Assembly: GCA_041685645.1 (NCBI GenBank)
Contig: JAWLFI010000079.1
Coordinates: forward strand, 1 to 11,565
Direction: 5' to 3'
Length of the DNA: 11,565 nt
From: JAWLFI01 sp041685645
Lineage (GTDB): Bacteria > Bacteroidota > Bacteroidia > Chitinophagales > Saprospiraceae
Of this stretch, positions 1 through 5,569 are shown piece by piece. Made by a program: the position numbers and the translations under genes. How positions within the stretch are numbered: position 1 is the stretch's first letter; the number at the start of each line of letters is the position of its first letter. The notes beneath the pieces are model-generated. The model was not told where the DNA came from, ran no database searches, and saw only the letters and a program-made list of their open reading frames with translations.

Positions 1-373
1 ACTAAAATGTGAATATGCCTTCGCGCAGAGCAGCCCGGTTCTTGGGTCCTTTTCTTGGGTGTTTGTTTTTTGCTAACTCGGTGTAGAAAAGGAATTTGGC
101 CCCATCACCAGTGATAGCGGCGCGCAGAGCGGAATTGCGTTCGCGGGTAGCGGGAAGAATCTAGAATGTGAGACAAACACAATGTTACTGAGAGAAAGAA
201 AATGTACCCAAAAGCGCAAGGTGGAAAATGAAGTACCGCCTATGGTGGTATTTTGAGCGCCGTGAAGCGGTGCGAAATCCCGCCAATTGCGTGATCGGAT
301 ATTCTAATGCCGAAGGCACTTCTCAACATGAAGCGGTAAAAAGCGACCGGGCTTTTCGAGTCAGGTCAGGGGT
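1..373. other. Left-edge intergenic stretch without a supported gene
   Basis: I see no convincing gene here. A frame open from 228 to 482 runs through the terminator and then antisense through the tRNA, and its C-terminal residues GPDGIRTRDLL are the well-known spurious peptide read from the back of a tRNA gene. The ten-base word CGCGCAGAGC occurs twice, at 22-31 and 121-130, in a patch that is richer in G+C than its surroundings. This could be the decayed edge of an extragenic repeat or of a gene lying to the left. No hairpin with a T-tract or known RNA fold was recognised. Confidence 0.5.
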
Positions 374-423
374 AAAACAAAAACGCCCAACTGCGCTTTT
401 AAAAATAAAAGCTTCGTTGGGCG
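374..423 (-). terminator. Intrinsic terminator of tRNA-Asp
   Basis: Read on the minus strand, CGCCCAAC (423-416) pairs with GTTGGGCG (391-384). After a three-base internal loop, GCTTTT (412-407) pairs with AAAAGC (400-395) around a short loop. The arm is followed at once by TTTTTGTTTT (383-374). A G+C-rich stem followed by a U-tract is the classic Rho-independent form. It begins five bases after the 3' end of the tRNA, so it almost certainly ends that transcript. Confidence 0.88.
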
Positions 424-427
424 AATG

Positions 428-501
428 CGGTCCGGACGGGATTCGAACCCGCGACCTCCTGCGTGACAGGCAGGCATTCTAACCAGCTGAACTACCGGAC
501 C
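428..501 (-). tRNA. tRNA-Asp, anticodon GTC
   Basis: A complete 74-nt cloverleaf reads on the minus strand. The acceptor strands GGTCCGG (501-495) and CCGGACC (435-429) pair fully. The D-stem is GTTC/GAAT. The anticodon stem CCTGC/GCAGG encloses the loop CTGTCAC, which gives anticodon GTC and hence aspartate. The T-arm is GCGGG TTCGAAT CCCGT, with one G-T pair at its base. The discriminator base is G at 428. The following bases are C-A-T, so CCA is not encoded and must be added by nucleotidyltransferase. The gene has its own promoter (529-559) and terminator (374-423), so it is a single-gene unit divergent from accA. Confidence 0.97.
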
Positions 502-528
502 AGCGGCTGACTTCTTTCGAAGCGACAG

Positions 529-559
529 CAAAAGTAGTGTCTAATTTTTTTATCTGCAA
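529..559 (-). promoter_or_regulatory. Promoter of tRNA-Asp (Bacteroidota type)
   Basis: On the minus strand TACTTTTG (536-529) matches the Bacteroidota -7 consensus TAnnTTTG at every fixed position. TTG (559-557) lies 20 bases upstream, as expected for the -33 element. The tRNA starts 27 bases beyond the -7 box, leaving room for a short 5' leader to be removed by RNase P. Confidence 0.7.
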
Positions 560-619
560 CCTTTTGCTCAAAAAAGTTCAAAAAAAGAATGGGGGTCCTA
601 TTATATCCCCGAGGTTTCT

Positions 620-627
620 TACCTTAG
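620..627 (+). promoter_or_regulatory. Possible -7 element of accA
   Basis: TACCTTAG differs from TAnnTTTG at one position and ends 19 bases before the accA ATG. That is about the same distance as for the acpP, fabF and pyk boxes in this window. No TTG is found at the expected upstream spacing, so this call rests on position and one near-match. Confidence 0.3.
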
Positions 628-646
628 ACCTCTCAAATGAAATCGT

Positions 647-1618
647 ATGGTTTTTTTAGAGTTCGAAAAGCCTTTGGAAAGTCTCTACCAACAGTTGGAA
701 AAAATTCAGCAGGTAGGGGAGAGCGGAGATCTGGATGTGTCTGAAATGACAAAGGAGCTGGAGAATAAGATCCGCTCGGTGAGAAAGGATATTTATTCTG
801 ATCTATCGGGCTGGCAGCGGGTACAACTGAGCCGACATCCGGAGCGTCCCTACACTTACTACTACATCAATAATATGTGCCGCAAGTTCGTAGAACTGCA
901 CGGTGATCGCTACTTTGGTGATGATAAGGCGATAGTGGGTGGTATCGGCAATGTGGATGGTCAGTCCATGGTCATTATTGGACATCAAAAGGGCGTCAAC
1001 ACTAAATTGCGTCAGTATCGCAACTTTGGTATGGCAAGTCCGGAAGGCTACAGGAAAGCACTCCGCCTGATGAAGCTGGCGGAACGGTTTCAGTATCCCG
1101 TCGTCTGTCTGATTGATACGCCGGGCGCCTATCCGGGGATTGAGGCGGAAGAGCGCGGTCAGGCTGAGGCCATAGCGCGCAATTTGATAGAAATGGTGCA
1201 GCTCAAAACGCCCATCGTTTGTTACGTCATCGGCGAAGGAGCGAGTGGAGGCGCGATTGGTCTGGGTATGGGCGATAAGGTGTTTATGCTCGAAAATACC
1301 TGGTATTCGGTGATCTCACCGGAGTCCTGTTCGTCTATTTTATGGCGGAGCTGGGATTATAAAGAACAAGCTGCAGAATCTCTCAAGCTCACCTCGGAAC
1401 ATATGCATGAATTCGGTCTGATTGATGGCATCATCAAAGAACCTTTGGGTGGAGCGCATTCCAATCCGGAAGAAATGTCGAAGGTGCTCAAGCGTCACCT
1501 CAAAAAGCAAGTGGCTCAACTCTTTGAAAAGGATGCCGAGGAGCGCATTGAAGAGCGCATTGCGAAATTTAGCCGAATGGGGCATGTGAAGAGAAAGCCA
1601 CTCAAGGAAGAGGAATAA
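647..1618 (+). CDS. accA: Acetyl-CoA carboxylase carboxyltransferase, alpha subunit
   Basis: AccA pairs with AccD to move the carboxyl group from carboxybiotin on AccB to acetyl-CoA, making malonyl-CoA, the committed step of fatty-acid synthesis in the cytoplasm. The 323-residue product is close to the usual length (E. coli about 319). The N-terminal FEKPLESL segment and helical region (1-50) are typical of the family. The crotonase-like fold carries DTPGAYPGIEAEERGQ at 157-172 and the oxyanion-type glycine motif GEGASGGAIG at 196-205. The start ATG at 647 gives the expected family N-terminus; the ATG at 637 is in another frame and stops early. No Shine-Dalgarno sequence is seen. The gene is divergent from tRNA-Asp and convergent with the gene ending at 1920. 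accD is not in the window. Confidence 0.97.
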   Translation: MVFLEFEKPLESLYQQLEKIQQVGESGDLDVSEMTKELENKIRSVRKDIYSDLSGWQRVQLSRHPERPYTYYYINNMCRKFVELHGDRYFGDDKAIVGGIGNVDGQSMVIIGHQKGVNTKLRQYRNFGMASPEGYRKALRLMKLAERFQYPVVCLIDTPGAYPGIEAEERGQAEAIARNLIEMVQLKTPIVCYVIGEGASGGAIGLGMGDKVFMLENTWYSVISPESCSSILWRSWDYKEQAAESLKLTSEHMHEFGLIDGIIKEPLGGAHSNPEEMSKVLKRHLKKQVAQLFEKDAEERIEERIAKFSRMGHVKRKPLKEEE

Positions 1619-1660
1619 GGGAACTTTTATATCATTGTATTGCTGCGCGTAGGACTGGCA

Positions 1661-1880
1661 GTCGAAAGGTCTTCTGTTACCGGTCGAAAGGTGCTGTAGG
1701 CTCAGTGGGCCGGACTGACGGTGCAGCGCGAAGTCCTCGGATGGCATGCGCGCGGGCCGCGTGAGGGGTGGTAGGGGCCCGCCAACTGGCGGGGTCCCCA
1801 ATTTTGGGGACCGATAGCCCCGAACGACCCGACCCCGCTCCGAGTTCGCCTACGGCGACTCGTGGGCGGGGGCACGCCCA
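1661..1880. repeat. G+C-rich palindromic extragenic element
   Basis: This stretch lies between the convergent ends of accA and the gene at 1920-2897. From 1681 to 1880 it is about 71% G+C by my count, against roughly 45-50% in the genes around it. It opens with the direct repeat GTCGAAAGGT (1661-1670 and 1683-1692). It then holds several inverted repeats: CGCGG-G-CCGCG near 1751-1761; CCCGCCA/TGGCGGG at 1778-1793; GGTCCCCAA/TTGGGGACC at 1793-1812; CGAGTTCGCC/GGCGACTCG near 1841-1862, nested in CCCCGC/GCGGGG; and TGGGCG/CGCCCA at 1863-1880. It ends sharply at an A/T-rich run. No coding frame on either strand has family features. The make-up and position suit an interspersed extragenic repeat or a structured RNA. 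Family membership is inferred, since only one copy is visible. Confidence 0.55.
1774..1812. other. Two overlapping, mutually exclusive hairpins
   Basis: Hairpin A pairs GGGG plus CCCGCCA (1774-1784) with TGGCGGG (1787-1793) and CCCC (1796-1799), leaving GT unpaired. Hairpin B pairs GGTCCCCAA (1793-1801) with TTGGGGACC (1804-1812). They share 1793-1799, so one strand cannot form both fully. Neither is followed by a T-tract on either strand, so they do not look like ordinary intrinsic terminators. They could slow RNA polymerase or protect the 3' ends of either convergent transcript. Confidence 0.5.
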
Positions 1881-1919
1881 AAAAAATATTATAGAAAAGG
1901 GAAAGAATATAAGATGTTT

Positions 1920-2897
1920 TTACTGCTGAGGCGATGTATTCTTGCTAAAATTGCGCAAGACTAAGGGCCGACTGAGGGGGAGATAGGTCTTTTGTCTGAT
2001 GAGGGTGTGGACTTCGAAATGGCCACTGTGACCTACGCCGAAGAGATCCAGGGGCGAGTTTTCTGCGAATGCCCAAAGGGTGAGGGCGTCGACTTCCGAT
2101 GAGAGGTACATGGTGGATGTGCTTTGAGTGTCTCTGAGGGCTGGCTGTCCGCGCTCAAGCGTGGGTATGAGGTGCTGCAAAATGGCGGGGCGATGAGTGA
2201 ACCAGGGAGCGGTGCGGATGCGGTGGATATTGTGCTGGCGCCAATCATCCCAGGAGGTAAATCCCAAATGGCCTGAGCTCCGACGGGCGGAAAATTCCTG
2301 AATGACGTGCAGGCGCAGGGGATGAGCGGAGGGGTAAAAATTGGTTTCCATGTCGATGATCTGGCCCACCTGACGTTGGGGGCCAGTTGGGTTTTCCCGA
2401 AGATGACGGTATTGGAGATCTAACCCGAGCGATTGATTGTCAAGGGATTGGAAATAGGTCGTGGTTTGGATGAGGTTTTCTACGGTTTGGGTCGAGTGAT
2501 GCAAGACCAGCCATGAGTTGCGCTTTGCTGTCTGAGGGGGAAGCGTTTTTTTCTGTTGTCGCAATCCACATTGAACGAGGATGTCGAGCTGCTGAAGAAC
2601 TGTGAAATGATCGAGGCGGAGGAGCGCCTGTGCGGCGATGAGGCACTGGCTGATGCGCTCCAGCCAGTAGGGTTCGCTCTCGGCCGATAGTTCCCTATGG
2701 ACGAGACGCATTTGGCGAGCGATATTGCCATTGCCACAGTCTACTTGTTGTTCCGCCATATTCAGGAGGGGCGTGGCATCTGTTAATAGTTCTTGTAATC
2801 CTCTGTGAAATAGGTCGTTCCACCGCTGGAGAAAGAGTTTAGCTCCAGTTTGCATCTGCGCGATTTTGTCCGGGGTAATATAGTCAGTGAGTTTCAT
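1920..2897 (-). CDS. Uncharacterised 325-residue protein, translationally coupled to rnc
   Basis: I do not recognise this protein. It has no signal peptide or membrane segment, so it is probably cytoplasmic. Residues 1-115 look mainly helical and rich in Gln and Leu. The C-terminal half has many aromatic residues and His, with striking stretches DMETNFYPSAHPLRLHV (182-198), TSWDDWRQHNIH (214-225) and WAFAENSPLDLFG (275-287), which look like conserved cores of a folded domain. No nucleotide-binding or metal-binding motif is obvious. The ATG at 2897 overlaps the rnc stop by one base (TGATG), implying translational coupling and co-transcription with acpP-fabF-rnc. The FYPSAHPLR and SPLDLFG segments faintly recall the C-terminal region of large SWIM zinc-finger proteins, but there is no SWIM motif (CxCx...CxH) here and I would not annotate on that. 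Confidence 0.8.
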   Translation of the reverse strand: MKLTDYITPDKIAQMQTGAKLFLQRWNDLFHRGLQELLTDATPLLNMAEQQVDCGNGNIARQMRLVHRELSAESEPYWLERISQCLIAAQALLRLDHFTVLQQLDILVQCGLRQQKKTLPPQTAKRNSWLVLHHSTQTVENLIQTTTYFQSLDNQSLGLDLQYRHLRENPTGPQRQVGQIIDMETNFYPSAHPLRLHVIQEFSARRSSGHLGFTSWDDWRQHNIHRIRTAPWFTHRPAILQHLIPTLERGQPALRDTQSTSTMYLSSEVDALTLWAFAENSPLDLFGVGHSGHFEVHTLIRQKTYLPLSRPLVLRNFSKNTSPQQ

Positions 2898-3652
2898 CAG
2901 CCCTGTATCGGTGATACGGCGACTTGATCCCGTCGCAAAATCTCCAACTGGATCAGGGCTTCTTTGGACGCGAGTTGTTCTGCACTTTTAATGCTAAAAT
3001 CGGTTGCTGTTCCCACCTTTTTGTCATTGACAATAACCGCAATATAGAAGCAATCTCTGCGATTGCGTTTGAAGCGGCGCAGGACGCGGTATTGGATGGA
3101 ATGGTTGTGTTTTTGGACCCATTCGAGCAACTTACTTTTAAAGTTGTCGTCCCAGTGTTCGAGTTTATCAATATCGAGATATTCTTTCAAAAGAGCTTCA
3201 GTAATAAAGCGATGGGTAAAAGCGTAGCCTTTTTCTAAATATATTGCTCCGATGAGAGCTTCTAAGGCATTGCCAAGCATGGAATTGCTGATGTCGGTGG
3301 CGTTGAGTTCGGTCAAAAAAGCATCGAGGCCCATATTTCGCGCGACGTAGTTGAGTGTTTTTCGCTTGACAATTTTTGCTCTCATCTTGGTGAGAAAGCC
3401 CTCGTTTTTACTGGGGTATTTTTTGAAAAGATACTCGGCGACAATGGTGCTGAGGATGGAATCGCCGAGATATTCCAGGCGCTCATTGCTTTGCAATTGA
3501 GGGTAGTCCAAATTTTGATTGGATCGATGAAAAAAAGCCAGCTTGAAGAGCTGCAGATTTTTGGGTGTAAAACCAATGAGATTTCTCAATCGGGTGGTAA
3601 ACGCCCGCTCCTCAGAGAAAAACCGATTGTAGAACCGCCTGAACAGGATCAT
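2897..3652 (-). CDS. rnc: Ribonuclease III
   Basis: RNase III cuts double-stranded RNA, including the rRNA precursor stems and regulatory duplexes. The 251-residue protein has the full two-domain plan: a catalytic domain at about 20-155 with the signature NERLEYLGDS (56-65) and the second acidic motif GNALEALIGAIYLEKGY (127-143), then a double-stranded-RNA-binding domain at about 169-239 (DNFKSKLLEW to SAEQLASKEAL). By alignment with E. coli, E57, E60, D64 and E131 match E38, E41, D45 and E117. The position of E. coli D114 is N128. It is somewhat longer than the E. coli enzyme (226 residues) because of an N-terminal extension. The start ATG follows the fabF stop directly (TAAATG), and the stop overlaps the next start. 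The fabF-rnc pairing is common in Bacteroidota. Confidence 0.96.
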   Translation of the reverse strand: MILFRRFYNRFFSEERAFTTRLRNLIGFTPKNLQLFKLAFFHRSNQNLDYPQLQSNERLEYLGDSILSTIVAEYLFKKYPSKNEGFLTKMRAKIVKRKTLNYVARNMGLDAFLTELNATDISNSMLGNALEALIGAIYLEKGYAFTHRFITEALLKEYLDIDKLEHWDDNFKSKLLEWVQKHNHSIQYRVLRRFKRNRRDCFYIAVIVNDKKVGTATDFSIKSAEQLASKEALIQLEILRRDQVAVSPIQG

Positions 3653-4897
3653 TTACGATATGTATTTCTTAATGATAACTGAGGAATTGTGACCGCCAAA
3701 ACCAAAAGTATTGCTCAGCACCGAGGTGATGGTTTTCTCTTGGGGTTGATTGAGCGTAAGGTTAATTCTGGAATCAATATCGGGATCATGTGTGTGGTGA
3801 TTAATGGTAGGGGGGACAAATCCACCTTGAATTGCTGCAATGCCCGCTGCCGTTTCTATTGCGCCGGCTGCACCTAGCAGGTGTCCCATCATGGACTTGG
3901 TAGAGCTGACATTGAGTTGATAGGCGTGATCTCCGAATACCTTTTGAATGGCTTTGATCTCAGCGATATCGCCCAGAGGAGTTGAGGTACCGTGTACATT
4001 AATATAATCGATGTCCTCGGCATTCATCTTAGCGTCTTCCAATGCAAGTCTCATGACATTAATGGCTCCGAGTCCTTCGGGATGAGGGGCTGTCATATGG
4101 TAGGCATCCGCTGTCATTCCTCCTCCCATTATTTCGGCCAGGATATTCGCTCCTCTGGCTTTTGCGTGTTCCAGAGATTCGAGGATTAGCGTGGCGGATC
4201 CCTCTCCGAGGACGAAGCCATCTCTGTCTTTGTCAAAGGGTCGACTGGCTGTTTTTGGATCGTCATTTCTTTGAGAAAGGGCTTTCATAGAGCTAAACCC
4301 ACCAATCCCGGTTTTCGTGATGGCCGCCTCTGATCCTCCGGCCACGATAATATCCGCCTTCCCGAGACGTATGTAGTCGGTGGCATTGACGAGTGCATGA
4401 GATGAAGAGGCACAAGCAGATACGGTACAGTAATTAATCCCGCGGAAGCCGTATTTAATAGAAATATGCCCCGGGGCAATGTCCGGAATCATTTTTGGAA
4501 TCATAAAAGGGCTGAACCGAATGGTATCCTTGCCGGCATTGCTTTCAATTTCATCCTGCAGAGACTTGAGGCCACCGATGCCGGAACCCCAGATGACGCC
4601 GATTCGATCTTTGTCGTTTTTGTCGAGGTCTAAACCAGAGTGCTCAATGGCCTCCTGGGTAGAACAAAGGGCGTATTGAGAAAAGGCATCCAGGCGTCGA
4701 ATTTCTTTGCGATCCAGGTAATCTTCTGCGTTGAAATTCTTGAGTTCACACGCAAATTGAGTTTTGAAAGAAGAGGCGTCAAAGTAACTTATAGCAGCAG
4801 CGCCACTCGTTCCTTTTTGAAGTCCTTCAACAAAACTTTTGTAATCATTGCCCAAAGGGCTGAGAACGCCGATACCAGTAACAACAACTCTGTTCAT
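3653..4897 (-). CDS. fabF: 3-oxoacyl-[acyl-carrier-protein] synthase II
   Basis: FabF condenses malonyl-ACP with a growing acyl-ACP, releasing CO2, in cytoplasmic type II fatty-acid elongation. The protein is 414 residues, the normal length. The thiolase-fold Cys-His-His triad is complete: Cys162 in VSACASSSHA, His302 in VHGTSTPLGD and His339 in KSMMGHLLGAAG, with Lys334 beside the last. These correspond to E. coli C163, H303, H340 and K335. The gatekeeper loop GFGG is at 399-402. The start MNRVVVTGIGVLSPLG is typical of the family. The gene lies between acpP, which encodes its substrate carrier, and rnc, with zero bases before rnc. The 172-nt gap to acpP holds a hairpin and a possible extra promoter, so its level may be set partly apart from acpP. 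Confidence 0.97.
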   Translation of the reverse strand: MNRVVVTGIGVLSPLGNDYKSFVEGLQKGTSGAAAISYFDASSFKTQFACELKNFNAEDYLDRKEIRRLDAFSQYALCSTQEAIEHSGLDLDKNDKDRIGVIWGSGIGGLKSLQDEIESNAGKDTIRFSPFMIPKMIPDIAPGHISIKYGFRGINYCTVSACASSSHALVNATDYIRLGKADIIVAGGSEAAITKTGIGGFSSMKALSQRNDDPKTASRPFDKDRDGFVLGEGSATLILESLEHAKARGANILAEIMGGGMTADAYHMTAPHPEGLGAINVMRLALEDAKMNAEDIDYINVHGTSTPLGDIAEIKAIQKVFGDHAYQLNVSSTKSMMGHLLGAAGAIETAAGIAAIQGGFVPPTINHHTHDPDIDSRINLTLNQPQEKTITSVLSNTFGFGGHNSSVIIKKYIS

Positions 4898-4916
4898 ATG
4901 ATATAACTTTGTTGGA

Positions 4917-4945
4917 CTAAGATATAAAAATTATGGCAACACCAA
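4917..4945 (-). promoter_or_regulatory. Possible internal promoter of fabF-rnc
   Basis: On the minus strand TATCTTAG (4924-4917) is one base off TAnnTTTG, with TTG (4945-4943) 18 bases upstream. The box ends 19 bases before the fabF ATG, matching the spacing of the other candidate promoters here. The same deviation (TTAG for TTTG) is seen upstream of accA. Confidence 0.35.
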
Positions 4946-5029
4946 GATCGTCGAAGGTAAACTATTGAAGCATTGTAGAAGTTCCCGCTTCAGTTTTTTC
5001 GGTAAAAAGTCGGAACAGGGGGGATAGAG

Positions 5030-5063
5030 AAAGGGCAAAGGTTGATAAGAACCTCTGCCCTTT
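5030..5063 (-). terminator. Hairpin after acpP (terminator, attenuator or processing site)
   Basis: Read on the minus strand, AAAGGGCAGAGGTT (5063-5050) pairs with AACCTTTGCCCTTT (5043-5030) over 14 positions, with one G-T pair, around a six-base loop CTTATC. It starts six bases after the acpP stop codon. Only a weak pyrimidine run follows, with no long T-tract, so termination may be partial. The position suggests it trims or protects the acpP message and sets a higher acpP than fabF output. Confidence 0.65.
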
Positions 5064-5069
5064 GATGAT

Positions 5070-5306
5070 TTACGACTTCGCATTTTCCAGATAGGAGATC
5101 GCATCTCCTACGGTTTGAATTTCTTCAGCTTGTTCATCCGGGATAGAGAGGTCGAATTCCTTCTCAAATTCCATAATTAGTTCAACGGTATCTAATGAAT
5201 CCGCTCCTAAATCATTGGTAAAACTCGCTTCATTTGTGATTTGTGAAGCATCAACTCCGAGTTTCTCGACAATGATAGCGTTTACTTTTTCTGCAACTTC
5301 AGACAT
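5070..5306 (-). CDS. acpP: Acyl carrier protein
   Basis: This small acidic protein carries growing acyl chains on a 4'-phosphopantetheine arm through every step of type II fatty-acid synthesis. At 78 residues it has the standard length. The attachment site is Ser37 in LGADSLDTVELIM (33-45), counting the initiator Met, and the surrounding four-helix sequence is fully typical, including the acidic recognition helix EFEKEFDLSIPDEQAEEIQTV. It leads the minus-strand acpP-fabF-rnc group and is divergent from pyk. A perfect -7 box lies just upstream, and a long hairpin follows its stop codon. No Shine-Dalgarno sequence is seen; the leader is A/T-rich. Confidence 0.98.
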   Translation of the reverse strand: MSEVAEKVNAIIVEKLGVDASQITNEASFTNDLGADSLDTVELIMEFEKEFDLSIPDEQAEEIQTVGDAISYLENAKS

Positions 5307-5329
5307 TATATTATTGTTTTAGTTCGATG

Positions 5330-5337
5330 CAAAAATA
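5330..5337 (-). promoter_or_regulatory. -7 element of the acpP promoter
   Basis: TATTTTTG on the minus strand (5337-5330) matches TAnnTTTG perfectly. It ends 23 bases before the acpP ATG, predicting a leader of roughly 15 nt. A TTG at the usual upstream spacing is missing, so the -33 element is weak or unlike the consensus. Confidence 0.55.
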
Positions 5338-5518
5338 AACTTTTCGTTGTTTAATCGAGGAATAATAAGGCTTATTTTCGCTTTGACTCAAAAAAGATGA
5401 TTTCAAAGGGCCCGATAAATACAGTATAGATGAGGGTATGGGCGAGGGGAGGTCTTGATTTTGCCACGAAAATTTCTTCGGCTCAAGGGTATTACTTCAT
5501 CGGAAATTAATAGCTAAG

Positions 5519-5551
5519 TTGAGATCATTCATCCCTGAAGTCTTATATTTG
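5519..5551 (+). promoter_or_regulatory. pyk promoter
   Basis: TATATTTG (5544-5551) is a perfect TAnnTTTG box, with TTG (5519-5521) 22 bases upstream as the -33 element. It ends 18 bases before the ATG at 5570. The same TTG could be misread as a start codon for a protein longer by 17 residues, but its place in the promoter argues against that. Confidence 0.7.
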
Positions 5552-5569
5552 TTCTTTAAGACCAACAAT

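Noticed and set aside
228..482. Open frame of 84 residues overlapping the tRNA
   Set aside because: It runs through the terminator and antisense through tRNA-Asp; the GPDGIRTRDLL end is a known artefact of tRNA genes read backwards.
611..632. Weak hairpin GAGGT/ACCTC before accA as a possible riboswitch or attenuator
   Set aside because: There are only five or six pairs, and it overlaps the candidate -7 box, so it is probably not in the transcript.
637..744. ATG ten bases upstream of the accA start, opening a 35-codon frame
   Set aside because: It overlaps accA out of frame and has no supporting signal. Regulation by an overlapping upstream frame is possible but unsupported.
1340..1801. Minus-strand open frame of 153 residues
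   Set aside because: Most of it is antisense to accA and the rest reads the G+C-rich element; it shows no family features.
1863..1890. Stem TGGGCG/CGCCCA beside a run of seven A, as an intrinsic terminator
   Set aside because: On the plus strand the run is A, not T. On the minus strand the T-run precedes the stem. Neither order fits an intrinsic terminator.
5519..5569. TTG start adding 17 residues to pyruvate kinase
   Set aside because: The TTG is the -33 element of the promoter, and the family N-terminus fits the ATG at 5570.
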